DNA from: Vitis vinifera
Lineage: Eukaryota; Streptophyta; Magnoliopsida; Vitales; Vitaceae
Length of the DNA: 64,000 bases
Reading direction: 5' to 3'
Assembly: GCF_030704535.1 (NCBI RefSeq)
Contig: NC_081818.1
Span: 24,963,001-25,027,000, forward strand
Both the position numbers and the translations under genes were made by a program. Below, one piece after another: positions 1 to 12,669 of this stretch; within the stretch, counting starts at the first letter, position 1, and every line of letters begins with the position of its first letter. Under the pieces are notes generated by a model. The model saw nothing but the letters and a program-made list of their open reading frames with translations. It made no database searches and was not told the DNA's origin.

Positions 1-575
1 GATTGCCAAGAGCTCCTTCTCTTTCGCAGTATCATTATACGATTTCGATTTAGTTCAGTTTTTTTTTTTTTATCATTTATGGAAATTTTAGATTCTCAGA
101 TCTATAAATTTGATATTTTCTTGATGTTTTTCATTGCGGTAATCATCACTTTTTGATCAGGAGATGATCACTGAGAAAATATTTTCCTGTAGTTTCTCGT
201 CCTAGAAGTTTTTTTTTTTTCCTCGAGAAAGTTTGTGGTTTTTTCTTCTTCTTCTCTTCTTCTCTTGTTTCAGATCTAAGCTGAGAGGGAAGAGATGTAA
301 GATATTCGTTTCTAGGGTTACCATTTTCTTTGAGTCCGAGGTAGTTATGGATCTGTAGATCTGAATGAGTGGTTTCAAAGGATCTTTTCGGAGATCGAGT
401 GAGATATCCAGAATTTTGCCCGAGATCTTGGTTTTATAAGGAAAAAAAGCTTTGTTTAATCGAGTGTGAGAATTCAAAACCAGATCTTGGCTGTTTGTCT
501 GGAAGGTTGTGGACTTTTGGATTGGCTTAGAGCTAGATTTACTGTATCTGTAGTTTTATTGCGTGCTTTTGAAGA
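1..575 (+). promoter_or_regulatory. 5' leader and promoter-proximal region of the auxin receptor gene
   Basis: No coding sequence is visible. The stretch is T-rich and C/T-rich with poly-T runs and a pyrimidine-rich patch near 240-270, typical of the long 5' UTR of TIR1/AFB genes. Translation starts at 576. The transcription start cannot be placed, and part of the promoter probably lies left of the window. Confidence 0.5.
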
Positions 576-3500
576 ATGAATTATTTTCCTGATGAGGTTT
601 TGGAGCACGTGTTCGACTTCCTGACGTCCCACCGAGACCGCAATACGGTGTCTCTGGTGTGCAAGTCATGGTTTAAGGTGGAGAAATGGAGCAGGCGTAG
701 GGTCTTCGTAGGGAATTGTTATGCGATTAGTCCTGAAAGATTAATCGCTAGGTTTCCTAGGGTTAGAGCTCTTACTTTGAAAGGAAAGCCTCACTTTGCT
801 GATTTTAATTTGGTTCCTCCTGATTGGGGAGGTTTTGTTTATCCCTGGATTGAAGCCATGGCCAAGAGTAATATTGGGTTAGAGGAGCTCAGGTTGAAGA
901 GAATGGTGGTTTCGAATGAAGGCCTGGAGCTGCTTGCTCGATCGTTCGTGAATTTCAAGTCTCTGGTTTTAGTCAGCTGTGAAGGGTTTACCACCGATGG
1001 ACTTGCAGCCGTTGCTGCAAATTGCAGGTAGGAGCTGGCTGTTCATTTTTTAGTTTACTTTAGCTAGTATTTTTGCATATTTTTATAAGTTGTTGCCTCT
1101 TCTGTCCCTTTCATTTATTTGTTTTTATGGATTTAAGTAGTTGATGAACAACTCTCCGAGAGTCTCATGTGTCTTTCGCTTAGATTTCTGTATATGCGCC
1201 TTTTCAACCAAGTTATACTGCTATAATGATACTGATAGCTGAATAAAATTTATTTCGATATCAAAGTTTGTTTGGTTACTAGTAATTGTCCTCGGACGGG
1301 AAATTGATCGAGCTGAACCATCAGGATTATTGGTATGATTTAGGTTTTATTTCTCTCATTTATTTAGTTCAATCTTTGGGATGTTCTCAAGTGAAGCTAA
1401 AATATCCAGTAATTTGTTGTACAATCTATCAAAATGTTGAAACTCTTTATTATTGTATTCACGATTTCTTGTTGTAATTTGTCCATCAATATTTCCTGCC
1501 TTGTCTTGGTGTTTGTGCGGCTCTTTGGTTAGTTTCCTTATTCTTTCCAATCGGGAAATTGAGCGAGCTGAACCATCAGGATTATTGGTATGATTTAGGT
1601 TTTATTTCTCTCATTTATTTAGTTCAATCTTTGGGATGTTCTCAAGTGAAGCTAAAATATCCAGCAATTTGTTGTACAATCTATCAAAATGTTGAAACTC
1701 TTTATTATTGTGTTCACAATTTCTTGTTGTAATTTGTCCATCAATATTTCCTGCCTTGTCTTGGTGTTTGTGCGGCTCTGTGGTTAGTTTCCTTATTCTT
1801 TCCAATCGATGGCTTACTAATTATAGCTGCATATATCCTTTTAAGTCTCCTATTTATATGGACAACTGTCTACTGCCCTCGGTTTCGTAATTATTACTGT
1901 ATTCGTGCTTGTGAAATTCTCGTTTTAAACTTTTTTCACAGAAACATGATCTAGGATTCTGATGACTAAGAGAAAGTTAATGAATGATTAACAAGAAATC
2001 ACCACAGACAAAACAAAGAACAGATATGAGCATAGGGATGATGGCTCTGATAGTCTCAGACTCTAAACCTGGTCCAGGCAACAGATTTTCTTTCTTGTTC
2101 CCAGACCTGAAAGATCCTTATGGATCTGGAGAACAAAGAGTAAAAGACTTTTGTCTAACTCTCCATATGGTGGTAGGTGCAAACATAGTTCAAATGGACT
2201 GAATTCAAGACAATATCACACCATAAACTGTGTTTACAAAACACCCACTAATTGATCTTCAATCCGCTTGGATTGACATCCGACCCTAGTTTTTGTTTTT
2301 TCAATTTAAATTTTTAAAGCCTTTTTTTTTTTTGTCTCCTGGGTTATGAAATTTAATCAAGCTCACCAGAAAAGGGGTCTTTCCCCAATCAGGATATGTT
2401 TTTGTTCTGGATGTTACAACTTTATTCCGAAAAGATCAATACCCTTTGTTGTGGAATTTCTATGAAATAACTATTTTTGTTACTCATCTGCTGACAAAAA
2501 AATGACATGTCCTTGGAACTTCTATGGAATAACTGTTTTTGTTATTCATATGTTGGCTAAAAAGACATTTCCTTCTACTGAAAAGAGGGGTGCTTGGACA
2601 GTGGGAATATTATGGGCTAGAAATGTTGGGCTTTGGCATAGATATTAATGTATGCTTCATTTTGTTTCTCTAATCTAGGTTTCTTAGAGAGCTTGACTTG
2701 CAAGAAAATGAAGTTGAGGATCGCAAAGGCCAATGGCTTAGCTGCTTCCCTGACAGCTGCACATCACTAGTCTCCTTGAATTTTGCATGCCTCAAGGGAG
2801 AAGTTAATTTGACTGCCCTTGAAAGACTGGTGGCAAGATGTCCTAATCTCAAGAGTTTGAGGTTGAACCGTGCGGTGCCCCTTGATGCACTCCAAAGAAT
2901 TCTTATGCATGCACCTCAACTTGTGGACTTAGGCACTGGTTCTTATGTTCATGATCCAGATGCTGAGACCGTCAACAAACTTATAAGTACCTTCCAGAAG
3001 TGTAAATCAATTAGGAGCATGTCAGGGTTTCTGGAAGTTGCTCCTCTATGCCTGCCAGCTATTTACCCCATTTGCTCAAATCTGACCTCCTTGAACCTGA
3101 GTTATGCTCCAGGGATTCATGGAGATGAGCTGATAAAGCTAATCCGCTACTGCAGGAAACTTCAGCGACTGTGGGTATGAACTTTTAACCCAACTCTAGC
3201 CTCTGAAAGCAATACTCTTTTTATTGAAATGTATGACAAGTTCCCATGATTTATGCAGATATTGGATTGCATTGGAGACAAGGGACTAGGAGTTGTCGCT
3301 TGTACTTGTAAAGAATTGCAGGAATTGAGGGTTTTTCCTTCTGATCCGTTTGGGGTTGGGAATGCTGCTGTAACCGAAGAAGGTCTTGTTGCTATATCCT
3401 TTGGCTGCCCCAAGCTTCATTCATTGCTATACTTCTGCCAGCAGATGACCAATGCAGCACTCATAACTATAGCCAAGAATTGCCCCAATTTTACACGCTT

Positions 3501-4029
3501 CAGGTTGTGCATTCTGGACGCTACAAAAGCTGACCCTGTGACCATGCAGCCACTAGATGAAGGTTTTGGGGCAATTGTTCAGTCATGCAAGGGTCTCAGA
3601 CGGTTGTCCCTCTCTGGCCTTCTAACTGACCAGGTTTTCCTTTATATTGGAATGTATGCTGAGCAGCTTGAAATGCTTTCAATTGCATTTGCCGGTGATA
3701 GTGACAAGGGAATGCTATATGTACTGAATGGCTGCAAGAAGCTTCGCAAGCTAGAGATTAGGGATTGCCCCTTTGGGAACGTGGCACTTCTGACGGACGT
3801 GGGAAAGTATGAGACAATGCGATCCCTTTGGATGTCGTCCTGTGAAGTTACCCTTGGAGGCTGCAAGGTACTTGCGGAGAAGATGCCAAGGATTAATGTG
3901 GAAATTATAAACGAATACGATCAGATGGAGTTTGGCTTTGATGATAGGCAAAAAGTAGATAAGATGTTCCTTTATCGGACATTGGTTGGGCCAAGGAAAG
4001 ATGCACCACATTTTGTGTGGACTTTGTAG
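576..4029 (+). CDS. AFB2: Auxin receptor F-box protein, TIR1/AFB2-3 class
   Basis: Substrate-recognition subunit of a nuclear SCF E3 ligase; auxin glues it to Aux/IAA repressors, which are then ubiquitinated. Three exons, 576-1027, 2679-3174 and 3259-4029, join in phase to 572 residues, the normal family length. The F-box is residues 1-45 (starts [16 protein letters not shown]), followed by leucine-rich repeats to the C-terminus. Auxin/IP6 pocket landmarks known from TIR1 are present: H73, F74 and F77 in KPHFADF, the Arg in FTRFRLCIL, and the Ser-Leu in LSLSGLLTD. Intron 1 is 1651 bp and holds a 255-bp tandem duplication. A near-perfect miR393 site lies in exon 3. The N-terminus and length fit AFB2/AFB3 better than TIR1; AFB2 versus AFB3 is a judgement. 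Confidence 0.96.
1297..1806 (+). repeat. Tandem duplication (2 x 255 bp) in AFB intron 1
   Basis: Copy 1 is about 1297-1551 and copy 2 about 1552-1806, head to tail with period 255. By eye they differ at only a handful of bases, so the duplication is recent. It carries no recognisable transposon ends and does not reach either splice site. Confidence 0.93.
3811..3832 (+). promoter_or_regulatory. miR393 target site in the auxin receptor mRNA
   Basis: The 22 bases read as the reverse complement of miR393 with an unbroken 18-base match from position 3815, covering the microRNA seed and cleavage region; the mismatches (three) sit opposite the microRNA 3' end. Known biology: miR393 cleaves TIR1, AFB2 and AFB3 transcripts and starts secondary siRNA production. 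The site overlaps codons for TMRSLWM, so it is kept by protein constraint as well. Confidence 0.93.
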
Positions 4030-5858
4030 ATGCAGCCTGGCTCTTCCAGATATTTTTTATTATCTAGTAGTTGTACTTTGTTTAGGTGAACTGATTACTG
4101 GATTTTTAGTTAATGCAGAATTAGGGGTATGTTCTTGTTTAATTTACTAGAGATCTCTTGTTTGTAATTCTCATTATCATATATAGATCTTTGTTAGTAT
4201 TTTTGGCAAGTACCTCAGGAGGGGCAATATCGGTTATCAGTGGAATGAATCTTCTTGTGTAGCCTGTAGCATCATTTTTGGTTTTGAATTAGCTGCTCTG
4301 GTTGGAAGGATGAATTAGATATATGAGCTTGATTGCTAATTGTTGAGTTCGTGTAGGTCTCGGGTAGGGTGTATTTGATTTTCTGGGAGGACATAGATTT
4401 TGGGTACAAAGGGCTGAGGTCTGCCGCCATTTATGGTGAAAGAAACAGCTTCAGGGCTAAGATCTTCAAACGGAAGAACCACCATACCAGCAGCTAAAAG
4501 GCCAAGATTTGGATTTATCCTGCTGGGAGAACAACCCTTAACCAGTTCCTACAACTAACTCGCGGCAGAAAATTGATGTCCTTTTCTCAGCACCGTGATG
4601 AAAATACTACAACATTTTTATGTTAGGCTCTCGGTCAATCCCATCCCATGTCTACTACCTGCAACAACAGTGATCCTTTGCCAAATATAACTGTTGCACA
4701 TAATTTCCCATTGTTTATAGTGGCTAAGCTTCCATCCAAAAAAATGGGGTTTATACCATGATATTCCCATCCCCTTATTCTACTTTTAGTAGTTGGTCTA
4801 TTCCTGAGGAAATAAAGTTGTCCAATTGAAAGTTTTAGGTTATGCCGGTTCAGAAATGTGTTTAGGAAAGAAAAAAAAAATTATTAAGAAATATAATTTT
4901 TTCCGCTAAAATATAAAAATATGAAAGAAAATTATCCATATTACAAAAAAACTAAATATCATTAAAATTCATTATAAATTTATATGTTTTCAAATTATTT
5001 AATTTTTATATCAAAAAGTTAAAACAAATAAAAATAATTTATTAACTTCAATTTTTTTTCTTCACTTTTTTTTTCCTCAAAATTTATAGCCCTGGTAAAA
5101 TTTTAGCACAGGGTTCAAAAAAATTCTATAAATTCAAAATATGAGTCAGTGATTAATTATAGCCAATGTTAGACAGCCCAGAAAACTTAAACTGAATCAG
5201 TTCATTGTCAAATAAAGGATCTAACATAAATCACAGATCATTTTTCTTTGTTAGTAGATGGTGCAATGAATTCTTTTATTTGACAGTTCTTGCAATTACA
5301 AAGAATCACAACGAAGTTGCATAAACTCACTGAAGAGAGGGAGGAGGGGAATTAAAGGAATAAGGAGGGTGGGTGGTGAGGTGGGGTGCTACAACAAACG
5401 TACCGTGCTTGAGAAATGTAACTTCAAAAATAACACCACTCATAGAGAAATGGCCTTCTTTAGGAATCATTTCAATGGCAGAATTGCTTTCAATTCCACA
5501 TGAGCGTATCCTTTGGAAATTCATATTGTAAGAAAAACATTCAATCGGTTAAATTTCAAAATCATATTGAGGGCAAAAACATCCTTGGAAACAAAGCTTA
5601 AATGGAGTTAAAAGGGAAAAGCTCACACAAAGAAATGAGAAACTGAAACCACATTAAGGACATTGAAGTACTGCTAATTTCAAACCACCAAAGTGCACAG
5701 TAGATATAATCCATACCATGTCATAGAACCCCTTTACAACCAGACAAAAGGCATACACAGCACGAACTAGCAAACCCTCGAGCTTTATTTTTGGATTTTG
5801 CAATTTTTAAAAGTTAACCCCCATATTTCGTGCAAGACAACCCATTGAAGCTGCTTTT
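4030..5858. other. 3' UTRs and intergenic sequence between convergent genes
   Basis: No gene is supported. The first few hundred bases are the AFB 3' UTR and the last several hundred the 3' UTR of the minus-strand CYSTM gene. Between them an AT-rich patch at about 4866-5100 resembles patches at 9903-10160 and 46745-47058 and may be a decayed MITE. Confidence 0.5.
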
Positions 5859-8017
5859 TCATAAGAAGCAGCATTCCTCCAACAAGCAGCAGCAACAAAG
5901 GGCAGCCAAACTGCACATGCAAAAGAAAATACTCATTCCTTGCAGCATCAACATAGAAAAGATATAGGTTGTAAAATAGAGAGAACTTATTTCTAAAATA
6001 TTAATACATACTTTTAAGGACAACAAGCAAAATTAAAATTATTTGTGATGGAACCCGTTGTATCAACAGAAACTTTTAAAGAGGGATCTCAGAAGGAACA
6101 AGCCGACCAACAAATCTGAAGATATTAGAGGCACAGCTATATGAATGACATTATGGGTTCGAGTCTTTCAAGATATGTTTGTCATACAACCCAACATTCA
6201 GTTGAAAAAACCAAAATCCAACAAAGATCTAATGTCCAAGGAAATTATGCGAGCCCTATCACAAACCTAATATCACTACTGGGAAGATTCCACAATCCAC
6301 AATGCCGAAAGGCATAGTTACACAAAGCGTCCATGACCTGTTTTGATTCTTGCTTCTTTTGGGTTACAGTAGAATAAATATCTGATATTCATTATGTCAA
6401 TACAAGGAAGCATGCACACACAAGTCCATCTATGACAAATAGGAAACGTTATGGTTAAGTATGAAAATAAGAGGAACAAATCCTTCACACAATTGCTATA
6501 TATGAAGTCATAGAAAACCCAAGAATAAGAACCAAAAAAAAGGCATATGAAACCCAAAAATAAAAAATGAAATCTTTCAAGAAAGAAAACCTTAACAACA
6601 AAAGCCTTAGCATAATTTACTTCAGCAGGAGTGGGGGGAAAGCTCTGAAAGAGACTTCCTGTTATGCGATTTTGAAATTCAGCAAAAAAGTACAAGAGCT
6701 ACCTATGCAGGGAGACTTCAGGTAAGCACTTCTCACATCAATGATTTAACTCCTTTTAGATATATGGTTCAATCACAAAAAGTTTCTTTAGTTCAATGCT
6801 TCTTTTCTAGTGGGGGAAAGATCTCAGTGTCATAATGTATATGAGCCCTTCTTGAATACTCTCCTAAGTCCTAATTACGGAATTGTTTCTTCCTACTTAT
6901 AATTGCTAGGTTTTGAATACTCTCCTAATTATGGAATTGTTTCTTCGTAGTTATAATAGCTCAGTTTCAAAACACTCACCTTAAGGCACTTCCCAGCAAG
7001 CAATCTTAAAATCATCATCTACATACTTCAAAGACTTTACAATTTGCTTGCATAATTGGAACAAAGAAAGTGAGGAGAAATGGAGTTGAATCAAATGGAC
7101 AGGTATGAATATCACAAAATTATAAGAGAAACTGTTCATGATTATGAAAGTCAAACAAAATAATCATCAAGCCAAAGGAAGCCTCCCATAAACAATGGCA
7201 TATAGGATTTTAAACTCAAACAAATCCCTAGATTATTATCTTGGACTTTAGTGATTGATGGTAATAGATAAACAAACAAACATCCCAATGGACAATGGAG
7301 TTCAGTACCACGAAACTGCACAAGTCCTTATCTAAGAACTTTGATAGTACTAAGATAGTTCACTGGCATCCAACTCATGCCATATACTAACAATCTCCGA
7401 GTACGAGCAAAGAAAACTTGAAACTTTGATTTCTAGAAAAAAGTAAAAAGAGAGAGAAACGATTCATGATCTGTGTCTAATTCAAATTAGACCTCATTGA
7501 GACGGGACTATATCGCCCGCAAAAATGATCCATAGCCACACATGATCCCCAAATGAAACAAACATTACAGAAACCCGAGATAGAGATAGAGAACACATAC
7601 CATCCTGGTAGAAAGGAGGAAGGACCAGATTGATCTTGGTACTGGTATTGCTGGTATTGCTGGTATTGCTGTGGTGGTGGGGGTGGTGGAGGGTACCCTT
7701 CATTGAAATACCCCTGGTACCCTTGATACGGTGGCCCTGGTGGTGGTGGTGGAGGAGGGTATCCTGGATATCCCGGTGGTGGAGGGCACCCTGGTGGTGG
7801 CGGCGGCGGTGCTGAGGGGTATCCTGATGGCGGAGGATAAGGGACTGAGTACCCTGTCAGATTCAAATTCAGCGCACACAGATTTAAACTAAAATGAAAC
7901 CCAATTTAAAAAAAAAAATGGAAATGAAATCATTGATCATAGTCCTGATCAGATAGTCAATGGAGGGGTTTTACCTGGTGGGGGATAGGGTTCTTGGGGA
8001 ACTTTCTGGTAACTCAT
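5859..8017 (-). CDS. Proline/tyrosine-rich CYSTM protein (cysteine-rich transmembrane module)
   Basis: Three minus-strand exons, 7975-8017, 7601-7853 and 5859-5910, join in phase to 115 residues. The start MSYQKVPQEPYPPP is typical of the CYSTM/WIH family. The middle is Pro/Gly/Tyr-rich with long proline runs and a Gln/Tyr patch (QQYQQYQQYQYQ). The last exon of only 52 bp encodes the diagnostic tail, CLAALCCCCLLEECCFL. Family members are small tail-anchored plasma-membrane proteins linked to stress tolerance and, for WIH1/2, megasporogenesis. Intron 2 is 1690 bp, so the cysteine module sits far from the rest of the gene and is easily missed; reading through the exon 2 donor gives a false C-terminus. 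Which CYSTM paralogue this is cannot be told here. Confidence 0.9.
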
Positions 8018-11000
8018 TTGCCTGCTCCGGGTGGCTCCAAAACTGGCGTGTGTGAAGAGAATCAGAGATAGACCACACAATATATACGGCAAGAAATTAG
8101 GTAGAGCCGATGTCTATCGACTATATATTAAGTTATTAACGGCGGAGAAAAAAAGGGGCTTTCTGGTAATTTAATTCTACAAGATCTCCGTTACAGTAAC
8201 GTGGCGTTATATGAGAGGACAGGCTGTTCAAACAATATAGATATAGATTGGAAAATGGCACGAAGCCTTCCGGCAGTTGGACTTACAGGTCTTAGCGAGA
8301 AAGTTTGGCAAGAATCAAAACGGTGCCGTTTCATTAATATTAATACGAGGTATCCTATTTAATATTTATAGTTTTGGGAGTTTTTTTTTTTTGGTTTAAA
8401 ATTTAAATTGATTGATTTTTTTTTTTTTAAAGTTGAATCTCATTAAGACCATGTTTGGAACCACCCAAGTATCAATTTAAAAAAAAAGTAATTATATAAT
8501 TAATTATTATAAAAAATTTAATATTAAAAAATATCTTAAATTAATTTTTTAAAATTATTAATTTTCGAATATCTTGTATTAAATTTTAATATTTTAGCAT
8601 ATTTCAAACATGCTTTTTTTTTATAAATAGTTTTTTATTTTTTTCAAATACCTTATCTTAAAATAAAAATGAGGAAATTTTGATATTTATGTTAAATTAT
8701 TATTTTTTTAATTATTAGTTTTTAAATGTCTTTTTTTTAATTATGGAAAATAAAAAAATATATTGTAAGTAATTATATTACTAATTTTGAGATGTTTTCA
8801 ACGTGCAAAAACAAATTGTAACAATACTATATATCAATAAAACCAAAATATTGAATATTTAACATTATTCAAATGTCAATAAAAAATGATTAAATACCTA
8901 ATAGTTTTATCGTGCCCAAAATGATATTTTTGAGCTTGATTCACAGGTTGGGAAATTATTTTTAAAAATTTTCACTCTCATATTCTTTTGGTTAGGGGAA
9001 AAAAGACACATGGAAAACTAATTTGAGCACGATAGGCATGATGATGCCCAATCCTCTTACACAATGGGCTGAATTGGCATGGCATTCGGCTGGATTGGGC
9101 CAGTTGAAATGGGCTGGGCTGAAATTTTTAGGCTAAAGAATTTTGGAGTTAGATATTGCAAAAGGCATGTTACCGGCTTAACAAACTTTTGTGACAACTT
9201 GCTTCTTTCTGTCTAGATATTAATCACTTTGGATCCAATAAGCTCTCGTGTCTTTAAAATTCATTTATACAATTGAAAGGAAGATTTGATGTTAATTATG
9301 ACAATTACCCTTTATACGTCCAGCAGTCATGGTTTTATCTTATGAGATTGCAAAACCAAATAAACAATCGTTACTATGGGACTAGACAAACAAAGTCTCA
9401 TGTTGAGTTGAAGATCAATTCTAACACCATTTGTAACTATTTGCTCTCTCTCTCTCTCTCTTATTTACTCTATGTCCAATGGAGTTTCACAACTTTAAAA
9501 CTCGTTTATATGTTTTAAGAAGAATTGATTACATCATGACAAATTCTGCAATGTATTGGAATATATAACACAAGCTTGGGTGGAAAATGCACCCACTACG
9601 TATATAACATCAAAATCCTTTTTCCCTATTTGATATGAGATATCACAATAGATGCATTTTAAAGTCTAAAGTCTATTAGGTCAAAACAAACAATATTTAT
9701 ATAGAAATGAACATGTCACTACAAATGTTATTAGGACCAATATTTGGGCCAAGTGTAGGACTCTATTTGTTATGTCCCAAGAAATGTTTGTTTATCTGGT
9801 CTAGTAATCTTGTAGGACATGACAAAGACATCGTGTCAACATGGGAGGATGATTGTGATATCTTACTTTAATTGATGACATGGTATATAATGGAATTTTC
9901 TTAGGCTATGTTTGATTCTCGGAATAAGAAAAAAAAATAGAAAGGAAAAATGAAAAAAAAAGTGAAGAAAAATTAAAAATAAATTTAAAGTTGATAAATT
10001 ATTTTTATTTATTACTTTAGACTCATTTCATTTATTTTAACTCATTAATGTAAAGATTAAATAATTTAAAAATATATAAATTTTTAACTAGTTTAAATTA
10101 TATTTGATTTTTTAAATATTTTTTATAAGACAATTAAATATAAAAAATTATTTTATTTTTGTGATATTTCGAATAGGTAAAAGGTAATATATCCATATGA
10201 GTTTAGCAACAACGGAGAAGGGTTTGCAACCTGCCATTTGAGCTCATTCCTATAAGGGATTCACATACTTAGATTGATATAGAAATAGTACTTCTCCATC
10301 AATCTTCTAAACAACACAGCCTAAGAAATAATGAAGGGACTCAATATATCTTCTATGGCGAATCCTCTTTAATGACACTTCGTAATGCGTTGAAGGGAGA
10401 TTGCTTTGCTGCATGTTAAAATAATATTATGATCAAGGTACGTAAAGTAAAAGAATGATAATGCCTTCATCATGGTAATGAACAAACAAGATCAAACCAA
10501 GTTCATCGGTCTTCAATTTGCAAACATAGTAGAGATGAGTAAAATTCTTAAAACCCGGAGGTTTTTCCATTCAAGTAGGTTTTGGAGAAGAACCTTGAAT
10601 CATATAGATTGTCTGATAAAAATAAGTTTTGTCGTGCCCATGTAAAAGGGTGTTTTCAGTATCATGTTGATATAAAGCCTAATCGCGGGCGACGGAAAGG
10701 AGATTGTATATGTGGGGTTCAAGTTGGTGGCCGATTAATGAGCCGACCTGCAATCATAAAAGCCTCCCACCTAAAATCGTCTTGGGAACCTGCCATGATT
10801 CATCAAAGAGTCTAAGACCAAGCTCTAATATGTGGGCGATCGATGCTTTCTTGCTAATTCTAGCCCATTCTTCTTTGGTGTATGCACACATGACATATAA
10901 TGGATAATTTTATTTTTGGTTAAATATTAATTAGTAAATGATTTCCCAACAAATTAGCCACCTCCATCCAGTTGAAAATACAAATCCCTCCGTTAAATTG

Positions 11001-11732
11001 TATGTGGATCCTCATGTGAAAGTTAATAAGCTAGTGAGTGAAGTAAAATTTCAATTTTAGAAGAAAAATCCATCGAAATTGAGAGTATTCATCAATAAAT
11101 ATCTCCTAATATTGGAACCATTAAAAGATGATATAAGAGCAAATCCTTATATCATTTAAGCTTTAAAATGGAACCTAAGAGTTTTGCCCGTTGACAACTT
11201 TGACAAAAGCTTCAATTCATAATAATACTAGAAATTACTTTAGGTTTGTTTGGTAATTGTTTTTTTTTTTAAAACATTTTTTAGAATAGTTTTTTTAAAT
11301 TACTTTTTTTTTTATATTTTATGGAACAAAAGTCCATTTAAGAACTTAAAATATTTGTAACTTATTTTTAAAAATAATTCTTATGTCCGATGATTTATTT
11401 TTTATCATTTTATATGTTTGAATAATTATTATTTTTTAAATAATTATAAAAAAATAAGTAAAAATAACTGAAAATAATTAAAAAAATGTTATCTTAAAAA
11501 ATAATATTTTTTTATTTTTAAAAACAAAAAATATAAAACAATTTGATTATTTTCTTTTAAATAATTATCAAAAAAATAAGTAAAAATAACTAAAAAATGT
11601 TATCTTAAAAAATAATATTTTTTATTTTAAAAAACAAAAAATATAAAACAATTTGAAATCTAAACATATTTTCCTATTTTTTTATTTTAAAAAATAGAAA
11701 ACTATTTTAAAAATTATTTTTGAAAATAGTTG
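8018..11732. other. Promoter of the CYSTM gene, then AT-rich intergenic sequence with decayed repeats
   Basis: A motif of the AAACGGTGCCGTTT type lies at about 8317-8331, upstream of the CYSTM start. Beyond about 8350 the DNA is very AT-rich. About 9060-9130 has several GGGCT/GGCC motifs. About 9903-10160 resembles the decayed MITE patches at 4866 and 46745. About 11243-11732 starts with a GTTTGTTTGGTAA-like end and contains a tandem duplication of period about 121 (near 11441 and 11562), probably a MITE. I see no supportable gene. Confidence 0.45.
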
Positions 11733-12665
11733 TGTGAACCCCGCATTTCTACTCAATGCGCTTCCACTCGATGACGAACTCGATTTTTGTTTGAAAAAAA
11801 TGATTTACTGTTATTAAGAAAATGACTTAGAGTCGTCACTTATTTTTGTTAATATTTTTTTAAAGAGTAAAACAAAATAAGAAAGAAAACCCTAAGTATG
11901 ACTCTTTATTTGGAAAAGGTGGTCTGTGAAAACCGGATCACACTCGAGGGTTAAGTTACTTATTGGGAAGGTACGATAAAGACCGTAGCACCCCTCTAAG
12001 TCCCTAAAGTTGGGTTTCTACTAATAAAATGAAACTGACGTGGTCATCGATAAGAGAATCAATGAATATTGACATGATCACGTATTGAAAGTCAAAGCAT
12101 ATATGAATGATGGTCAGAGTGAGAAAAGATGCGTACCTGATCAGCAAAAGGTAACACGCTATCATAAAATGGGGTTAGTGCATAGTAATAAACATAAAAT
12201 ATGTCACTCATATCACCAAACAAGAGAAAGAACCACTAATAGCACACATGGTTTTTCATTCGAATTCATTTTTATTTTAAAGAAAATTTATTTGATGTTG
12301 GGCACCACCAAAACCCAATTTTATTTTTGCATGAATTAATTTCGTAATTTTTATTAATTAGAATCACAAAATTAAATTCATACTTATTTTTAAAATATTT
12401 TAAAAATCATGGAAGTTATTGAAAATTGCATGCCGAAGAAAATAACAGAAAAACTTTATTAAAAATGTGATTTTTGGGGACCTAAAGACTCAAAGGATGA
12501 AAAATGGGAGAGTTGGGATCATTTAAGAAACTAAAGTCCTGAAAATTATATGAGGAAAAGAGATTTGGAAAATTATTTTCGAGAGCAAAGGCAGTGAGAT
12601 AGAGGATGGTATATGGCCCAAAGATGGCCATGCAAACTAAAGTCATGAAAGTGGGTCCGGAATGT
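11733..12665 (+). repeat. LTR-like fragment, same family as the right end of the 47.8-56.6 kb unit
   Basis: Begins TGTGAACCCCGC and then shares an ordered set of blocks with the reverse complement of 56330-56586: the GAGTCGTCACTTATTTT block, ACCCTAAGT.TGACTCT, and AAGTTACTTATTGGGAA. A block like GGGAAGGTA...TAGCACCCCT follows, which I recognise from plant Ty3/gypsy Tat/Ogre-type and related non-autonomous repeats (family name is inference). No second end is visible. It abuts the 3' break of the BTB retrocopy. Old and fragmentary. Confidence 0.55.
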
Positions 12666-12669
12666 AAGT

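Noticed and set aside
202-477. 91-residue minus-strand frame in the AFB leader
   Set aside because: Lies antisense to the pyrimidine-rich 5' UTR; Lys/Arg-rich low-complexity product with no family look.
7630-7815. Trp/Val-rich plus-strand frame
   Set aside because: Pure antisense of the proline codons of the CYSTM exon 2.
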